A DNA stretch of 64,000 nt from Arcticibacter tournemirensis (GTDB lineage: Bacteria; Bacteroidota; Bacteroidia; Sphingobacteriales; Sphingobacteriaceae): the NCBI RefSeq assembly GCF_006716645.1, contig NZ_VFPL01000001.1, forward strand, positions 62,001-126,000, in the 5' to 3' direction. How positions within the stretch are numbered: the first letter of the stretch is position 1; every line of letters begins with the position of its first letter. This document shows positions 8,250 to 17,486 of the stretch, piece after piece. Made by a program: the position numbers and the translations under genes. Under the pieces are notes generated by a model. It searched no databases. It saw only the letters and a list, made by a program, of their open reading frames with translations, and was not told the origin of the DNA.

Positions 8250-8891
8250 TTAATCCTTCTTAAACTTCAGCTTACATTCCCTCTTGAACGATTCGAAGCG
8301 GGGCCTGGAAACATTCTGTATATAGGAGTTATATGGATTTTCATTCGCGTAGTTCTGATGGTATTCCTCGGCCCGATAAAACGCCTTCAGAGGGGCGACC
8401 TCTGTTACAATCAAATTTTTAAAAGCAGGTGTCCATTTTTTGATTGCCTCCGCGGCAGCTTTCTGCTGTTCAGCGTTGGTATAAAAGATAGCTGAACGAT
8501 ATGATGATCCCTCATCCGGGCCTTGCTTGTTGAGCGTAGTAGGATCGTGGGATGTAAAAAATGCATCCAGGAGCTGGGAGTACGAGATCACTTTGGGATT
8601 GTAATAAACGAGAACAGTTTCGGCATGTCCGGTCTTTTCAGAGCATACCTCTTCGTAAGTGGGATTTTTTGTATGACCGCCGGCATAACCCGAGACAGCA
8701 GAATCCACACCAGCAAGCTCCTCAAAAATATGCTCAGAACACCAGAAACAGCCTTCTGCAAAGGCAGCGACAGCCTTTTTATTTACTGTATCAATCTTGA
8801 CTGCAGCCGTCCCTTTTTGCTGCCCGGAAGAATTGCATGCAAGAATTACACTTAAGAGTAACGTTACAGGAAGGAGTTTAATCAGACTCAT
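8250..8891 (-). CDS. msrA: Lipoprotein peptide-methionine (S)-S-oxide reductase
   Basis: MsrA reduces methionine-S-sulfoxide in oxidised proteins. The catalytic motif GCFWC occupies residues 47-51, with the nucleophile at Cys48, and the conserved GYAGGHTKNPTYEEVC segment follows. A Cys near the C-terminus (RECKLKF) could be the resolving residue. The N-terminus is a lipoprotein signal with a lipobox ending in Cys19 (VILACN), so this copy acts in the periplasm on a membrane anchor and not in the cytoplasm. The length (213 aa) fits MsrA plus the signal. Confidence 0.95.
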   Translation of the reverse strand: MSLIKLLPVTLLLSVILACNSSGQQKGTAAVKIDTVNKKAVAAFAEGCFWCSEHIFEELAGVDSAVSGYAGGHTKNPTYEEVCSEKTGHAETVLVYYNPKVISYSQLLDAFFTSHDPTTLNKQGPDEGSSYRSAIFYTNAEQQKAAAEAIKKWTPAFKNLIVTEVAPLKAFYRAEEYHQNYANENPYNSYIQNVSRPRFESFKRECKLKFKKD

Positions 8892-8964
8892 TCCTTTTAA
8901 ACGTCAGAACCGGCATATAGATATATTACTCAGAATATTTGACAATTTGATTATGGTCAGCCTC

Positions 8965-10503
8965 TTATCCGGCCCACCCCTCGCGATCAAGGCTGCGGTA
9001 ATGAATCGCCTCCGCGAGATGTTCTATTTTTATATCCTCAGAACAGGCCAGATCGGCTATAGTACGAGAAACTTTTAAAATCCTGTCGTATGCCCTGGCC
9101 GACAGTCCTAATCGCTCCATTGCTTTTTTGAGAAGCAGCTGCCCGGCTTCGTTAATGCGGCAGATCTCTCTTAGTGACTTAGAATCCATTTGGGCATTGC
9201 AATAAACCTCTTTCACTCCCTGAAATCTCTCTGTCTGGATCTCGCGGGCTTTTATTACTCTTTCGCGAATAGCATCGCTGCTTTCTGCCTTCCTTTCAGA
9301 GGTAAGCTCTGTAAAATTCACCGGCGTAACTTCCACATGCAGATCTATACGATCAAGCAATGGTCCGGATACCTTACTGAGATATTTCTGAACAGCTCCG
9401 GGCGGGCAGGTACACTCCTTTTCGGGATGATTATAAAAGCCGCAGGGACAGGGGTTCATTGAAGCGATAAGCATAAAGCTGGCGGGGTAATCAACCGTTA
9501 GCTTTGATCTCGAGATGGTTACTCGCCGTTCCTCAAGCGGCTGCCGCATCACCTCCAGCACTGTGCGTTTAAATTCAGGAAGCTCATCCAGAAACAACAC
9601 GCCATTGTGGGCCAGCGAAATCTCTCCAGGCTGCGGATAAGATCCTCCTCCTACCAACGCAACATCACTAATAGTATGATGGGGAGACCTGAAAGGGCGT
9701 GCCGTCATTAACGAGTCGGCGGCTGCCAGTTTACCTGCTACTGAATGGATTTTCGTAGTTTCCAGAGCCTCGAAAAGGTTTAAAGGCGGCAATATCGTCG
9801 GTAGTCTTTTGGCAAGCATGGTTTTGCCGGATCCGGGCGGGCCTATCAGGATCGCATTATGTCCACCGGCGGCGGCGATCTCTAATGCTCTTTTGATGTT
9901 TTCCTGGCCCTTGACATCAGCAAAATCAGTGTTATAATTATTGATGTTATTAAAGAACTCTTCCCTTGTATCTACAACAGTTTGTTTTAATGTTCCGGTA
10001 CCTTTAAAAAAATCGATAACCTCTGTCAGATTATCCGCACCGTATACCTCCAGATCGTTCACAATAGCAGCCTCACGTGCATTTGCCTTCGGGAGTATCA
10101 ATCCCCTGAAGCCTTCTTTTCGTGCCTGAATAGCAATAGGTAAAGCACCTCTTACAGATTGCACCGTACCATCCAGAGATAGCTCACCGAGAATGAGATA
10201 CTTCCCGAGGAAGTCGCTTTCGATCTGGCCGGAAGCATTCAGAATACCAATGGCGATGGCGAGATCATATGAAGAACCCTCTTTACGTATATCAGCAGGC
10301 GCAAGATTTACAACTATTTTTTGTCGGGGCATATGGTAGCCGCAGGTATTAACGGCACTCTCTACCCGAAGCATACTTTCTCTCACTGCATTATCGGGCA
10401 GTCCAACTATAAAATACTTGGTTCCGCTGGTAATATTCACCTCAACAGTTATTGTTGTGGCTTCTATTCCAAATACGGCACTCGAAAAGGTCTTTACGGG
10501 CAT
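8965..10503 (-). CDS. yifB: YifB/ComM-family Mg-chelatase-like AAA+ ATPase
   Basis: The start chosen is the ATG at 10503 (MPVKTFSSAVFGIE), which gives the usual 512 residues; the frame stays open upstream, but that part would overlap gldH. The N-terminal ChlI-like domain is followed by a Mg-chelatase AAA+ core with Walker A GPPGSGKT, and by the conserved Cys-rich stretch MNPCPCGFYNHPEKECTC and the C-terminal lid domain. ComM is known as a branch-migration helicase in natural transformation of gamma-proteobacteria; the role in Bacteroidota is less clear. It follows gldH on the same strand after 76 nt. Confidence 0.93.
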   Translation of the reverse strand: MPVKTFSSAVFGIEATTITVEVNITSGTKYFIVGLPDNAVRESMLRVESAVNTCGYHMPRQKIVVNLAPADIRKEGSSYDLAIAIGILNASGQIESDFLGKYLILGELSLDGTVQSVRGALPIAIQARKEGFRGLILPKANAREAAIVNDLEVYGADNLTEVIDFFKGTGTLKQTVVDTREEFFNNINNYNTDFADVKGQENIKRALEIAAAGGHNAILIGPPGSGKTMLAKRLPTILPPLNLFEALETTKIHSVAGKLAAADSLMTARPFRSPHHTISDVALVGGGSYPQPGEISLAHNGVLFLDELPEFKRTVLEVMRQPLEERRVTISRSKLTVDYPASFMLIASMNPCPCGFYNHPEKECTCPPGAVQKYLSKVSGPLLDRIDLHVEVTPVNFTELTSERKAESSDAIRERVIKAREIQTERFQGVKEVYCNAQMDSKSLREICRINEAGQLLLKKAMERLGLSARAYDRILKVSRTIADLACSEDIKIEHLAEAIHYRSLDREGWAG

Positions 10504-10579
10504 GAGATTTCCGGCTAAGTTAAAAAATGTTGCCTGAAACCGGATAGCTGAAAAAGATTTTAATGAAAATACTTCAGTT

Positions 10580-11053
10580 TTATTTTGCGACAGGTTCAAC
10601 CCTCAGGCCTACATCACTTACCTCCCTCAACGGGTTATCGCGCATGTTCTGTTCAAATTCGAAAGTATATGTTCCTTTGGCCGGGAACTTGTAGTTTTCC
10701 CTGAACGGTAACTGATAGCTGTAGAAATTGCCGGAGCCGCTCCCGAGCCATTCGCCATCGGGATAAGCCAGCTTAAACTCTCTTCTTTCTGTCAGGTTCT
10801 TCATTCCGGGACCAGCCTGATGAATTAAAACAAAAATATTGGAATATTTATAGTCTGCTGTATGCCGGAGGTTCATGTACACATTATACAGCCGGTCGGG
10901 GTCCTTAATCTCTACGGGGATCCGAACCTTTTGTGGATAGCTCCAGTTACGGCTTCGTATTTCCTGATTCGTATCTATTAAAGCCACATCACTACAGCCC
11001 TGGATTGTAACCAGGAGGAGCAAAAAGCAAGAAAATATAACGATCTTACTCAT
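10580..11053 (-). CDS. gldH: Gliding-motility lipoprotein GldH
   Basis: The start is the ATG at 11053 (MSKIVIFSC), overlapping the ricT stop by 8 nt; the frame is open further upstream but runs through ricT. The 157-residue product has a lipoprotein signal with lipobox VTIQGCS. Its body matches GldH in length and pattern: NWSYPQKVRIP near the start, then YNVYMNLRHTADY and a C-terminal RVEP segment. GldH is a lipoprotein needed for gliding and type IX secretion in Flavobacterium and is also found in non-gliding relatives. Linkage to ricT and holB is an arrangement I recall as common in this phylum. Confidence 0.88.
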   Translation of the reverse strand: MSKIVIFSCFLLLLVTIQGCSDVALIDTNQEIRSRNWSYPQKVRIPVEIKDPDRLYNVYMNLRHTADYKYSNIFVLIHQAGPGMKNLTERREFKLAYPDGEWLGSGSGNFYSYQLPFRENYKFPAKGTYTFEFEQNMRDNPLREVSDVGLRVEPVAK

Positions 11054-12431
11054 TGCTTTTCGGGCGATTGTTATTCCTGTTTCTTCTGAAATGACGGGGG
11101 CCATGAGCTTTTTTACTCTGCTGGTCTGCCGGCTTATTCTGCTGGTCGGCCGCTGCGGGCTGCTGCTTGTTAGGCTGCTGCTGCTTGTTAGGCTGCTGCC
11201 GGGCAGGAGCATCCTGCGGCTTTGCTTTTACAACATCTCTATCTCTTTCAGAGGGCCCTCCAGCCTGAGCCTGAGCTCCGTTATTCTCCTGCCGGTTCCT
11301 GTTTTTTCCGCCGCGCTTCTTTTTCTTCTTATTGCTTTTTTCGTCAAGCCGCGTAATACTGTCTTGTCCGACAACATTCTCGTAATCAAGAATCTTTGCG
11401 ACCGCAGCGGGTTCAATTTCAACCGCTTCATCCTTCAAATCTTCGGGCTTTTCGCCCTGTTTATTCATTTGCTGAATCTCACGTACGCGCTTAATATCCA
11501 GAGGAATCCAGCTTTCTTCGTTGGGGTAGCTAAACCACATGAGCTTCTTGAAGATATCTGTCTTCTGAAGCCGGGCCATTCCCTTAATAGTTTCGAGCTT
11601 GTCTACATCGTCGGGAATATCTCTCAACGCATCCATATAGGTGTCGAGCTCATAATTGAGGCAACACTTGAGCTTACCGCACTGGCCTGCGAGTTTCAGC
11701 GTGTTAAGCGACAAATTCTGGTAACGGGCCGCTGAGGTTGAAACGGTTTTAAAATCAGTTAACCAGGTACTGCAGCATAATTCCCTTCCGCAGGATCCAA
11801 GGCCCCCCAGACGGCTTGCCTCCTGGCGCATACCAATTTGTCGCATTTCAATACGGATCCGGAACGATTCAGCCATCTTTTTGATCAGCTCCCGGAAATC
11901 TACCCGTCCTTCAGCAGTATAGTAAAAGGTGGCTTTCGTTTTATCTCCCTGGTAATCCACGTCGCTCAGCTTCATCGAAAGCCCAAGGCTAAGTGCAAGG
12001 GTACGAGCCTTGTGCATGGTTTCCCATTCTAGATCTTTTGCTGCTTTCCATTTATCGGCATCAGCAGGAGTCGCTTTCCTGATGATCTTCTTGACAATAT
12101 CTTCCAGTTTCAGATGCTTCTTTTTGATCTGCATCCTTACCAGTTCGCCGGTAAGAGAAATATGGCCGATATCATAGCCACCCGTGGCAGTTTCAACCAC
12201 CACCAGCTCACCCATTTCAAGATAGACGTTTTCGTGATTAATGTAAAAGTCCTTTCTTGAACCTTTAAATTTCACTTCAACTACATTGAACGGCTTATAA
12301 TTAGTTGGCATGTCCATATGCGACAGCCAATCGTAAACATCTAATTTGCTGCATCCATTAGTAAGGCAAGTGCCGTTACTTTTGCAGCCTGCAGGCGTAC
12401 AACCGCCTGTTGAACATGATCCACATCCCAT
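11046..12431 (-). CDS. ricT: RicT/PSP1-family protein with long low-complexity tail
   Basis: The PSP1 domain (about residues 95-190) is followed by the Cys motifs CGRELCC and CGKLKCC, typical of RicT, which in Bacillus forms a Fe-S complex with RicA and RicF affecting RNA processing. The N-terminus is unusually Cys-rich (MGCGSCSTGGCTPAGC). From about residue 365 the tail is a Lys/Arg-rich then Gln/Asn/Pro-rich sequence with repeats of QQPNKQ, likely disordered and possibly RNA-binding. The start codon abuts the holB stop with no gap, and its own stop overlaps gldH, so the three genes are translated from one message. Confidence 0.9.
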   Translation of the reverse strand: MGCGSCSTGGCTPAGCKSNGTCLTNGCSKLDVYDWLSHMDMPTNYKPFNVVEVKFKGSRKDFYINHENVYLEMGELVVVETATGGYDIGHISLTGELVRMQIKKKHLKLEDIVKKIIRKATPADADKWKAAKDLEWETMHKARTLALSLGLSMKLSDVDYQGDKTKATFYYTAEGRVDFRELIKKMAESFRIRIEMRQIGMRQEASRLGGLGSCGRELCCSTWLTDFKTVSTSAARYQNLSLNTLKLAGQCGKLKCCLNYELDTYMDALRDIPDDVDKLETIKGMARLQKTDIFKKLMWFSYPNEESWIPLDIKRVREIQQMNKQGEKPEDLKDEAVEIEPAAVAKILDYENVVGQDSITRLDEKSNKKKKKRGGKNRNRQENNGAQAQAGGPSERDRDVVKAKPQDAPARQQPNKQQQPNKQQPAAADQQNKPADQQSKKAHGPRHFRRNRNNNRPKSNE

Positions 12432-13577
12432 TTAAGTATATATATATTGAGTCCCTCGCGGGAGCGTATTAAACTTTAAAATTTTTATGAACTGCAAAGA
12501 TACATCTAAAAATAAGATTTTAGGATTTGCATTCCTTTCGATGTGGTAATGTGCTTTTTCAAGTTCGGATACAAGCGCCTCGGTCTTAGCAAGATCTGCA
12601 GATCGCTTGAAGTTTTCAGCAAAAGCTTTTTCATTTTGGGGTAAATGAACGAGATCTTCTGCACCTGACAGGAGCATCATCACTTCACGCAGTAACTTTG
12701 TTCCGTAACGCAGAAAATTCTTTTGGTTTTCCCTGCCCATACGCGAAGCAGTTTCGGCAAACTCAATAACCTGTATTCCACGATTCGTAAAACACATTCT
12801 TAACCAATCGGTAAAAAGGCCGAAGTTATTATTACTTTCTTCCTTACTGAGGTTAATCGCCGTTTGCACATTGCCTTCGCTTAAATACGTTATCCTTGCA
12901 GCCTGCTCGTCCTGAATATGGAATTTATTAATCAGGAATTCCTTCACATCCTGATCCTTCAACCGCGGAACTTTTATTAGCTGTGTACGCGAGAGGATGG
13001 TATTTAATATCTGGTCCTGACTTTGTGCCACCAGCAGAAACAAAGTCTTTTGAGGTGGTTCTTCAATGATCTTTAAAAGTGTATTCCCGGCTTTGTCGAG
13101 ATACTCGGGCAACCACATGATCAGCACCTTATACTCAGACTCAAAAGGCTTAAGGCTAAGCTTTTTTATTATCTGATGGCATTCGGCTATATTGATATTG
13201 GCCTGTTTATTTTCGGCGTCCAGTTGATTCCTCCACTCATCAAGGCCCAGGTAGGGATTGGAAAGGAACGCGTCACGCCACTCTTCTATAAAAGAAAGCG
13301 CCGTATCATCCTTATGCCGGGCAAAAAAAGGATATGAAAAATGCAGGTCGGGGTGAATGAGCCTGCTATACTTGCGGCAAGAAGCGCATTCACCACAACT
13401 ATCTGTGGCAGTGCGATTTTCGCATGAAATATACTGCGCATAAGCCAGCGCCAGAGGAAGGCATCCTGCTCCCTCGGGACCGAGAAATAAGCGGGCATGA
13501 CTTATCCTGTTCTCCTGAACAGTTTGAATTAATTGCCTTTTTATATCATGCTGCCCTATAATATCCCTAAACTGCAT
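12432..13577 (-). CDS. holB: DNA polymerase III subunit delta'
   Basis: This is the clamp-loader delta' subunit. It shows the AAA+ fold, starting with QFRDIIGQHDIKRQL and RISHARLFLGPEGAG, a zinc-finger-like Cys cluster (DSCGECASC), and a segment ending in LLKIIEEPP with sensor-type QLIKVPRL after it. The P-loop reads GPEGAGC with no Lys, as expected for a subunit that does not hydrolyse ATP. The length (381 aa) is normal. A TATTTTG element 5 nt before the ATG suggests a near-leaderless message. It heads the holB-ricT-gldH-yifB cluster. Confidence 0.93.
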   Translation of the reverse strand: MQFRDIIGQHDIKRQLIQTVQENRISHARLFLGPEGAGCLPLALAYAQYISCENRTATDSCGECASCRKYSRLIHPDLHFSYPFFARHKDDTALSFIEEWRDAFLSNPYLGLDEWRNQLDAENKQANINIAECHQIIKKLSLKPFESEYKVLIMWLPEYLDKAGNTLLKIIEEPPQKTLFLLVAQSQDQILNTILSRTQLIKVPRLKDQDVKEFLINKFHIQDEQAARITYLSEGNVQTAINLSKEESNNNFGLFTDWLRMCFTNRGIQVIEFAETASRMGRENQKNFLRYGTKLLREVMMLLSGAEDLVHLPQNEKAFAENFKRSADLAKTEALVSELEKAHYHIERNANPKILFLDVSLQFIKILKFNTLPRGTQYIYT

Positions 13578-13596
13578 GCTTGCAAAATAGGAAATA

Positions 13597-13700
13597 GAAT
13601 TGAGATATGAGAATTGAGAGGTGAGTTTTGAGAAGTGAGGTAATAGATGTGAGGGTTGAGATATGAGATTATAGATATGAGATTTAAGAAAGGAGATCTG
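13597..13700. repeat. Degenerate GAG-rich short repeats
   Basis: This stretch is built of imperfect copies of words such as GAGATATGAG and GAATTGAGAG. It is non-coding and lies between the divergent holB and ruvX genes, just upstream of the heptamer array. Confidence 0.7.
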
Positions 13701-13760
13701 AGATGAGGCTCTGATATTCTTTCTCTGGTATTATAGTTTGAGTATCTTTGCGTCTTTTTC

Positions 13761-13830
13761 TAGTATCTAGTATCTAGTATCTAGTATCTAGTATCTAGTA
13801 TCTAGTATCTAGTATCTAATATCTAATAAC
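13761..13830. repeat. TAGTATC heptamer microsatellite, ten units
   Basis: Eight perfect tandem copies of TAGTATC are followed by TAATATC and TAATAAC, 70 bp in all. The array ends 16 nt before the ruvX start. A TATCTTTG promoter-like element lies just upstream at about 13743-13750, so the array would be in the 5' leader of ruvX. Confidence 0.95.
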
Positions 13831-13846
13831 TCATAACTAACACTCC

Positions 13847-14263
13847 ATGGCCCGGTTAATTGCTTTTGATTATGGAACGAAACGAATTGGTATTGCCGTT
13901 ACCGATCCATTGCAGATCATAGCGACCGGACTTACCACCATTCATCCGAAAGATATTTTAGATTTTCTGAAAAAATACATGCAAACCGAACAGGTAGAAC
14001 GGTTTATTGTAGGCGAGCCGAAACAAATGGACGGCAGCGCCTCACAATCCGCAATGCATGTAAAGGGATTCATTACCCTTCTAAAGAAAAACTTCCCGGG
14101 CATCCCTATTGACAGGATCGACGAACGGTTCACATCAAAAATGGCCTCAGCTGCCATTGCTCTTAGCGGACTTAAAAAAGCGGATCGCCAAAAGAAGGAG
14201 CTGATTGACACGGTATCGGCTACTATTATTTTACAGTCGTATATGGAGCGGAAAAATTTTTAA
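13847..14263 (+). CDS. ruvX: Putative pre-16S rRNA nuclease / Holliday junction resolvase YqgF
   Basis: This 138-residue RNase H-fold protein has the first catalytic Asp in AFDYGTKRIG (Asp8), the VGEPKQMDGS motif, and DERFTSKMA before the C-terminal D-containing helix (KKELIDTVSATIILQ). YqgF family members mature the 16S rRNA 5' end; an older name is Holliday junction resolvase RuvX. recQ follows 8 nt downstream and is probably cotranscribed. Confidence 0.93.
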   Translation: MARLIAFDYGTKRIGIAVTDPLQIIATGLTTIHPKDILDFLKKYMQTEQVERFIVGEPKQMDGSASQSAMHVKGFITLLKKNFPGIPIDRIDERFTSKMASAAIALSGLKKADRQKKELIDTVSATIILQSYMERKNF

Positions 14264-14271
14264 TTTTACGC

Positions 14272-16092
14272 ATGGCTTTACCGGCTCACGAGATCCTGAA
14301 AAAATATTTTGGGTACGATCACTTCAGGCATCAGCAGGAAGAAATAATACAGAAAATAGTTTCGGGGAAAGATGTTCTCGTTTTAATGCCAACAGGAGGG
14401 GGTAAATCGGTGTGCTACCAGGTACCTGCCTTAATGCTCGATGGCATATGTATCGTAATCTCGCCGCTCATATCATTGATGAAAGACCAGGTAGACGCAC
14501 TAAAAAGCAATGGAATTGCTGCTGCCTATCTGAACAGCTCACAGAATTATAAGGAGCAACAGGAGATACTTGATTCGTGTTACCGTAAGGAAATTGCATT
14601 ATTATATGTATCGCCCGAAAAACTTATATCCGATTTAACGACTATCGTTCAGATGGCTAAACCTTCGATGTTTGCCATTGACGAAGCGCATTGCATCTCC
14701 GCCTGGGGGCATGATTTCAGACCCGAATATATACAGCTGGGCTTGCTACGGGAGAAATTCAGCCACATCCCTTTTGTTGCCTTAACTGCCACGGCAGATA
14801 AGGTTACCCGGAAAGACATCATAAAACAACTTAACTTAAAGAATCCAGAGGTATTTGTTTCATCTTTTGACCGGCAGAACTTAAGTCTTGAAGTCCGTAT
14901 CGGTATTAAGCCGAAGCAAAAGCTTATTGAAATCATATCTTTTATCAGAAAGCATAGAAACCAGAGTGGCATAATTTATTGCCTGAGTCGTAATAAATGC
15001 GAAGACGTCACTTCTGCTCTCATTGAAGCGGGCGTTAACGCAGGATTTTATCACGCCGGAATGAGCTCTGCGGCCAGGGCAAAGGTTCAGGAAGATTTTA
15101 TAAATGATGAATTGCAGGTAGTCTGCGCAACCATTGCCTTTGGCATGGGAATAGACAAATCGAACGTGCGGTGGGTGATTCATTTTAATCTTCCTAAAAA
15201 CATGGAAGGTTACTACCAGGAAATAGGAAGGGCAGGCCGCGACGGGCTGCCTTCGGAAACTATTCTTTATTATAACTACGCCGATCTCACTATGCTTAAC
15301 AAGTTTGCAGCTGAGAGCGGACAGGCTGAAATTAACCTCGAAAAACTTAAAAGAATACAGCACTATGCAGAAGCTGATATCTGCAGGCGTAAAATCCTTC
15401 TGAACTATTTTTCGGAGAATCTGGAAGACAACTGCGGCAATTGTGATGTCTGCAAAAATCCGCGCCGGCATTTTGACGGGACGATACTGGTTCAGAAAGC
15501 TCTTTCGGCTATTGCACGAATGGAAGAAAAGGAAGGGGCAATGATGGTAATAGATGTACTGCGCGGTTCTATGAAGGCGGAAATTATGCAGGCCGGGTAC
15601 AATAAATTAAAGACGCATGGGGTAGGCTCTGAAATCAGCGCTTTTGATTGGCAACGATACCTGATGCAAATGCTTAACCTCGGCATACTTGAAATGGCAT
15701 ATGATGAGAATTTTGCACTCAAGATTACTGATCGCGGAAAAGAGATCCTTTTTGGTAAACGTAAAGCCGAACTTACCGCACTGCAGCCTATCGTTCGCAA
15801 GGAGAAAAAACAGGAGCTTAGGCAGGTTGAAACCGTAGATTACGATGATGAGCTGTTTAACAAACTACGCGAGATCAGGCGGCAGTTTTCTCTGGAAGAA
15901 GAGGTGCCTGCTTATATAATCTTCAGCGACGCCACGCTGCATCAAATGGCCAAAACGCAACCTGTAACGAGGCGTGAGATGCTGAATATAACTGGCGTTG
16001 GTGAACATAAACTTGAAAAATACGGATCAATCTTCCTCAATACGATAGATAATCACATCAAAAACCAGAGCGGCATCAGGCAACGTATTTGA
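14272..16092 (+). CDS. recQ: ATP-dependent DNA helicase RecQ
   Basis: This is a superfamily 2 3'-5' DNA helicase. Walker A is in MPTGGGKSVCYQ (about residues 41-52), and the Walker B/DEAH box is in AIDEAHCISAWGHDFR. The QxxGRAGRDG motif VI is present as EIGRAGRDG. The RQC zinc site follows (CRRKILLNYF ... CGNCDVC), and a short HRDC domain ends the protein (about residues 520-590). The length of 606 residues is that of the shorter RecQ class. It probably acts in recombination and fork repair. Confidence 0.95.
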   Translation: MALPAHEILKKYFGYDHFRHQQEEIIQKIVSGKDVLVLMPTGGGKSVCYQVPALMLDGICIVISPLISLMKDQVDALKSNGIAAAYLNSSQNYKEQQEILDSCYRKEIALLYVSPEKLISDLTTIVQMAKPSMFAIDEAHCISAWGHDFRPEYIQLGLLREKFSHIPFVALTATADKVTRKDIIKQLNLKNPEVFVSSFDRQNLSLEVRIGIKPKQKLIEIISFIRKHRNQSGIIYCLSRNKCEDVTSALIEAGVNAGFYHAGMSSAARAKVQEDFINDELQVVCATIAFGMGIDKSNVRWVIHFNLPKNMEGYYQEIGRAGRDGLPSETILYYNYADLTMLNKFAAESGQAEINLEKLKRIQHYAEADICRRKILLNYFSENLEDNCGNCDVCKNPRRHFDGTILVQKALSAIARMEEKEGAMMVIDVLRGSMKAEIMQAGYNKLKTHGVGSEISAFDWQRYLMQMLNLGILEMAYDENFALKITDRGKEILFGKRKAELTALQPIVRKEKKQELRQVETVDYDDELFNKLREIRRQFSLEEEVPAYIIFSDATLHQMAKTQPVTRREMLNITGVGEHKLEKYGSIFLNTIDNHIKNQSGIRQRI

Positions 16093-16151
16093 TTAGAAAG
16101 CTGATAATCTTCAGTTTACAGCCACAAAATTTGCATAAAAATATAAATTCA

Positions 16152-16159
16152 TATATTTG
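16152..16159 (+). promoter_or_regulatory. -7 element directly before the O-methyltransferase gene
   Basis: TATATTTG matches TAnnTTTG exactly and ends 6 nt before the ATG at 16166, so the transcript is predicted to be leaderless or nearly so. Confidence 0.55.
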
Positions 16160-16165
16160 CAGGCT

Positions 16166-16801
16166 ATGGAGCTGCTTACTGAGGGACTGCAGACCTATCT
16201 TGAGCAACATTGCGAATCCGAACCGGAGTTGCTCAGATACATAAGTCGTGAAACGCATTTGAAGGTTGCAAAACCACAGATGCTTTCAGGACACTACCAG
16301 GGTCGTGTCTTAAGTTTTCTAAGCAAACTCATCTCTCCCAAACGAATTCTTGAGATCGGTACCTTTACCGGATATGCCACTATTTGCCTGGCGGAGGGAC
16401 TGACGGAAGATGGCTTTATTAACACAATAGACGTAAATGAAGAGCTCGAAGACCGTGTAAGAGAATATTTCCGCAGATCTGAATTTGAGAGTAAGATAAG
16501 GTATCAGATAGGCGACGCCGCCGTCATAATCCCGGCTCTGAACGAACAATATGATATTGTCTTTATTGATGCGGATAAAAAAAATAATGGAACTTACTAC
16601 GACCTCGTTTTTGATAAAGTGCGCAAAGGAGGCCTCATCATAGTAGATAATGTACTTTGGTATGGAAAAATAACCTCGGGTGCAACCGACAGCAGAAGTG
16701 TGCATATCCGCAGCTTCAATGAAAAAGTAATGAACGATCATCGCGTAGAGAAACTTATCCTTCCTGTACGCGATGGTCTATTGATAATCCGTAAACTGTA
16801 A
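16166..16801 (+). CDS. Class I SAM-dependent O-methyltransferase
   Basis: A 211-residue methyltransferase of the catechol/caffeoyl-CoA O-methyltransferase-like family (Methyltransf_3). The SAM-binding motif is ILEIGTFTGYATICLAEGL, then NTIDVNEEL, and the acidic metal-binding segment is FIDADKKNNGTYYD followed by IIVDNVLWYGKI. The start is the ATG at 16166; a TTG at 16157 lies inside the promoter element. The substrate cannot be told from the sequence. A LysM protein starts 4 nt after the stop. Confidence 0.9.
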   Translation: MELLTEGLQTYLEQHCESEPELLRYISRETHLKVAKPQMLSGHYQGRVLSFLSKLISPKRILEIGTFTGYATICLAEGLTEDGFINTIDVNEELEDRVREYFRRSEFESKIRYQIGDAAVIIPALNEQYDIVFIDADKKNNGTYYDLVFDKVRKGGLIIVDNVLWYGKITSGATDSRSVHIRSFNEKVMNDHRVEKLILPVRDGLLIIRKL

Positions 16802-16805
16802 TACT

Positions 16806-17480
16806 ATGCTTAAAAAGTTTATTTATGTTAGCCTTATAGTTTTAACAGCAGGCACTGCGTTTGGCCAGAATCCTGCAGATAATTACATCGATACCTATAA
16901 AGAAGCCGCCGTCAGCACCATGAACCAGCACGGAATTCCAGCCAGCATCGTTCTTGGTATCGCCATTCATGAATCAGCCAGCGGCACCAGTAAAATTGCA
17001 CGTTACCTGAACAATCATTTCGGTCTTAAAGGTAAGGGCGGTCCAAAAAAGATCCGTTCATCCTATAAAGGGTACGAAAGTGTTGATGACTGTTACAATG
17101 ATTTCGTAACTTATCTTAAAACCCGCTTTTCCGGATTATTTACGAAATATACTCCGGCAGATTACCGCGGCTGGGCACTTGGCATACAAAGAGGCGGCTA
17201 CGCACACAGTCGCTCCTGGGCAAGTCAGGTAATGGCTATAATAAAGAAATACAGGCTTTATGAACTTGATGCAAATGCGGCAAACAATTCTGCAACATTT
17301 TCTGTACTAAAGCCATCTGAGCCAAAGGAAGAGGCTAATGATCCGGTGGTCTATCTCGTAAAAAGAGGGGATACACTACTTGAAATAGCCGAACGTTTTG
17401 GTACAACAGTAAAAGAAATAAAACTAAGGAATGGCCTTTCAAGCAGTTTGCTGCGAATAGGACAGCAGTTGCATTTATAA
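16806..17480 (+). CDS. Secreted glucosaminidase-LysM protein (first of pair)
   Basis: A signal peptide (cleavage near TAFGQ, residue 21) precedes a FlgJ-like glucosaminidase domain (about residues 25-150) with the catalytic Glu in IHESASG (Glu56) and the typical NNHFGLKG motif. A single C-terminal LysM domain (about 178-224; YLVKRGDTLLEIAERFG) anchors it to peptidoglycan. It probably cleaves glycan strands during wall growth or remodelling. The next gene, 6 nt downstream, is a paralogue with the same architecture, indicating a tandem duplication. Confidence 0.9.
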   Translation: MLKKFIYVSLIVLTAGTAFGQNPADNYIDTYKEAAVSTMNQHGIPASIVLGIAIHESASGTSKIARYLNNHFGLKGKGGPKKIRSSYKGYESVDDCYNDFVTYLKTRFSGLFTKYTPADYRGWALGIQRGGYAHSRSWASQVMAIIKKYRLYELDANAANNSATFSVLKPSEPKEEANDPVVYLVKRGDTLLEIAERFGTTVKEIKLRNGLSSSLLRIGQQLHL

Positions 17481-17486
17481 TAGAGA

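Noticed and set aside
11091-11735. 214-residue plus-strand frame opposite ricT
   Set aside because: It lies opposite the PSP1 domain and low-complexity tail of ricT and consists of Leu-rich antisense sequence without a family match.
12432-13577. Loss of the P-loop Lys in HolB as an inactivating mutation
   Set aside because: The delta' subunit is known not to bind ATP productively, so a degenerate P-loop is normal.
13761-13830. Possible CRISPR or origin iterons
   Set aside because: The heptamers are directly tandem without spacers, and no dnaA or replication gene is near.
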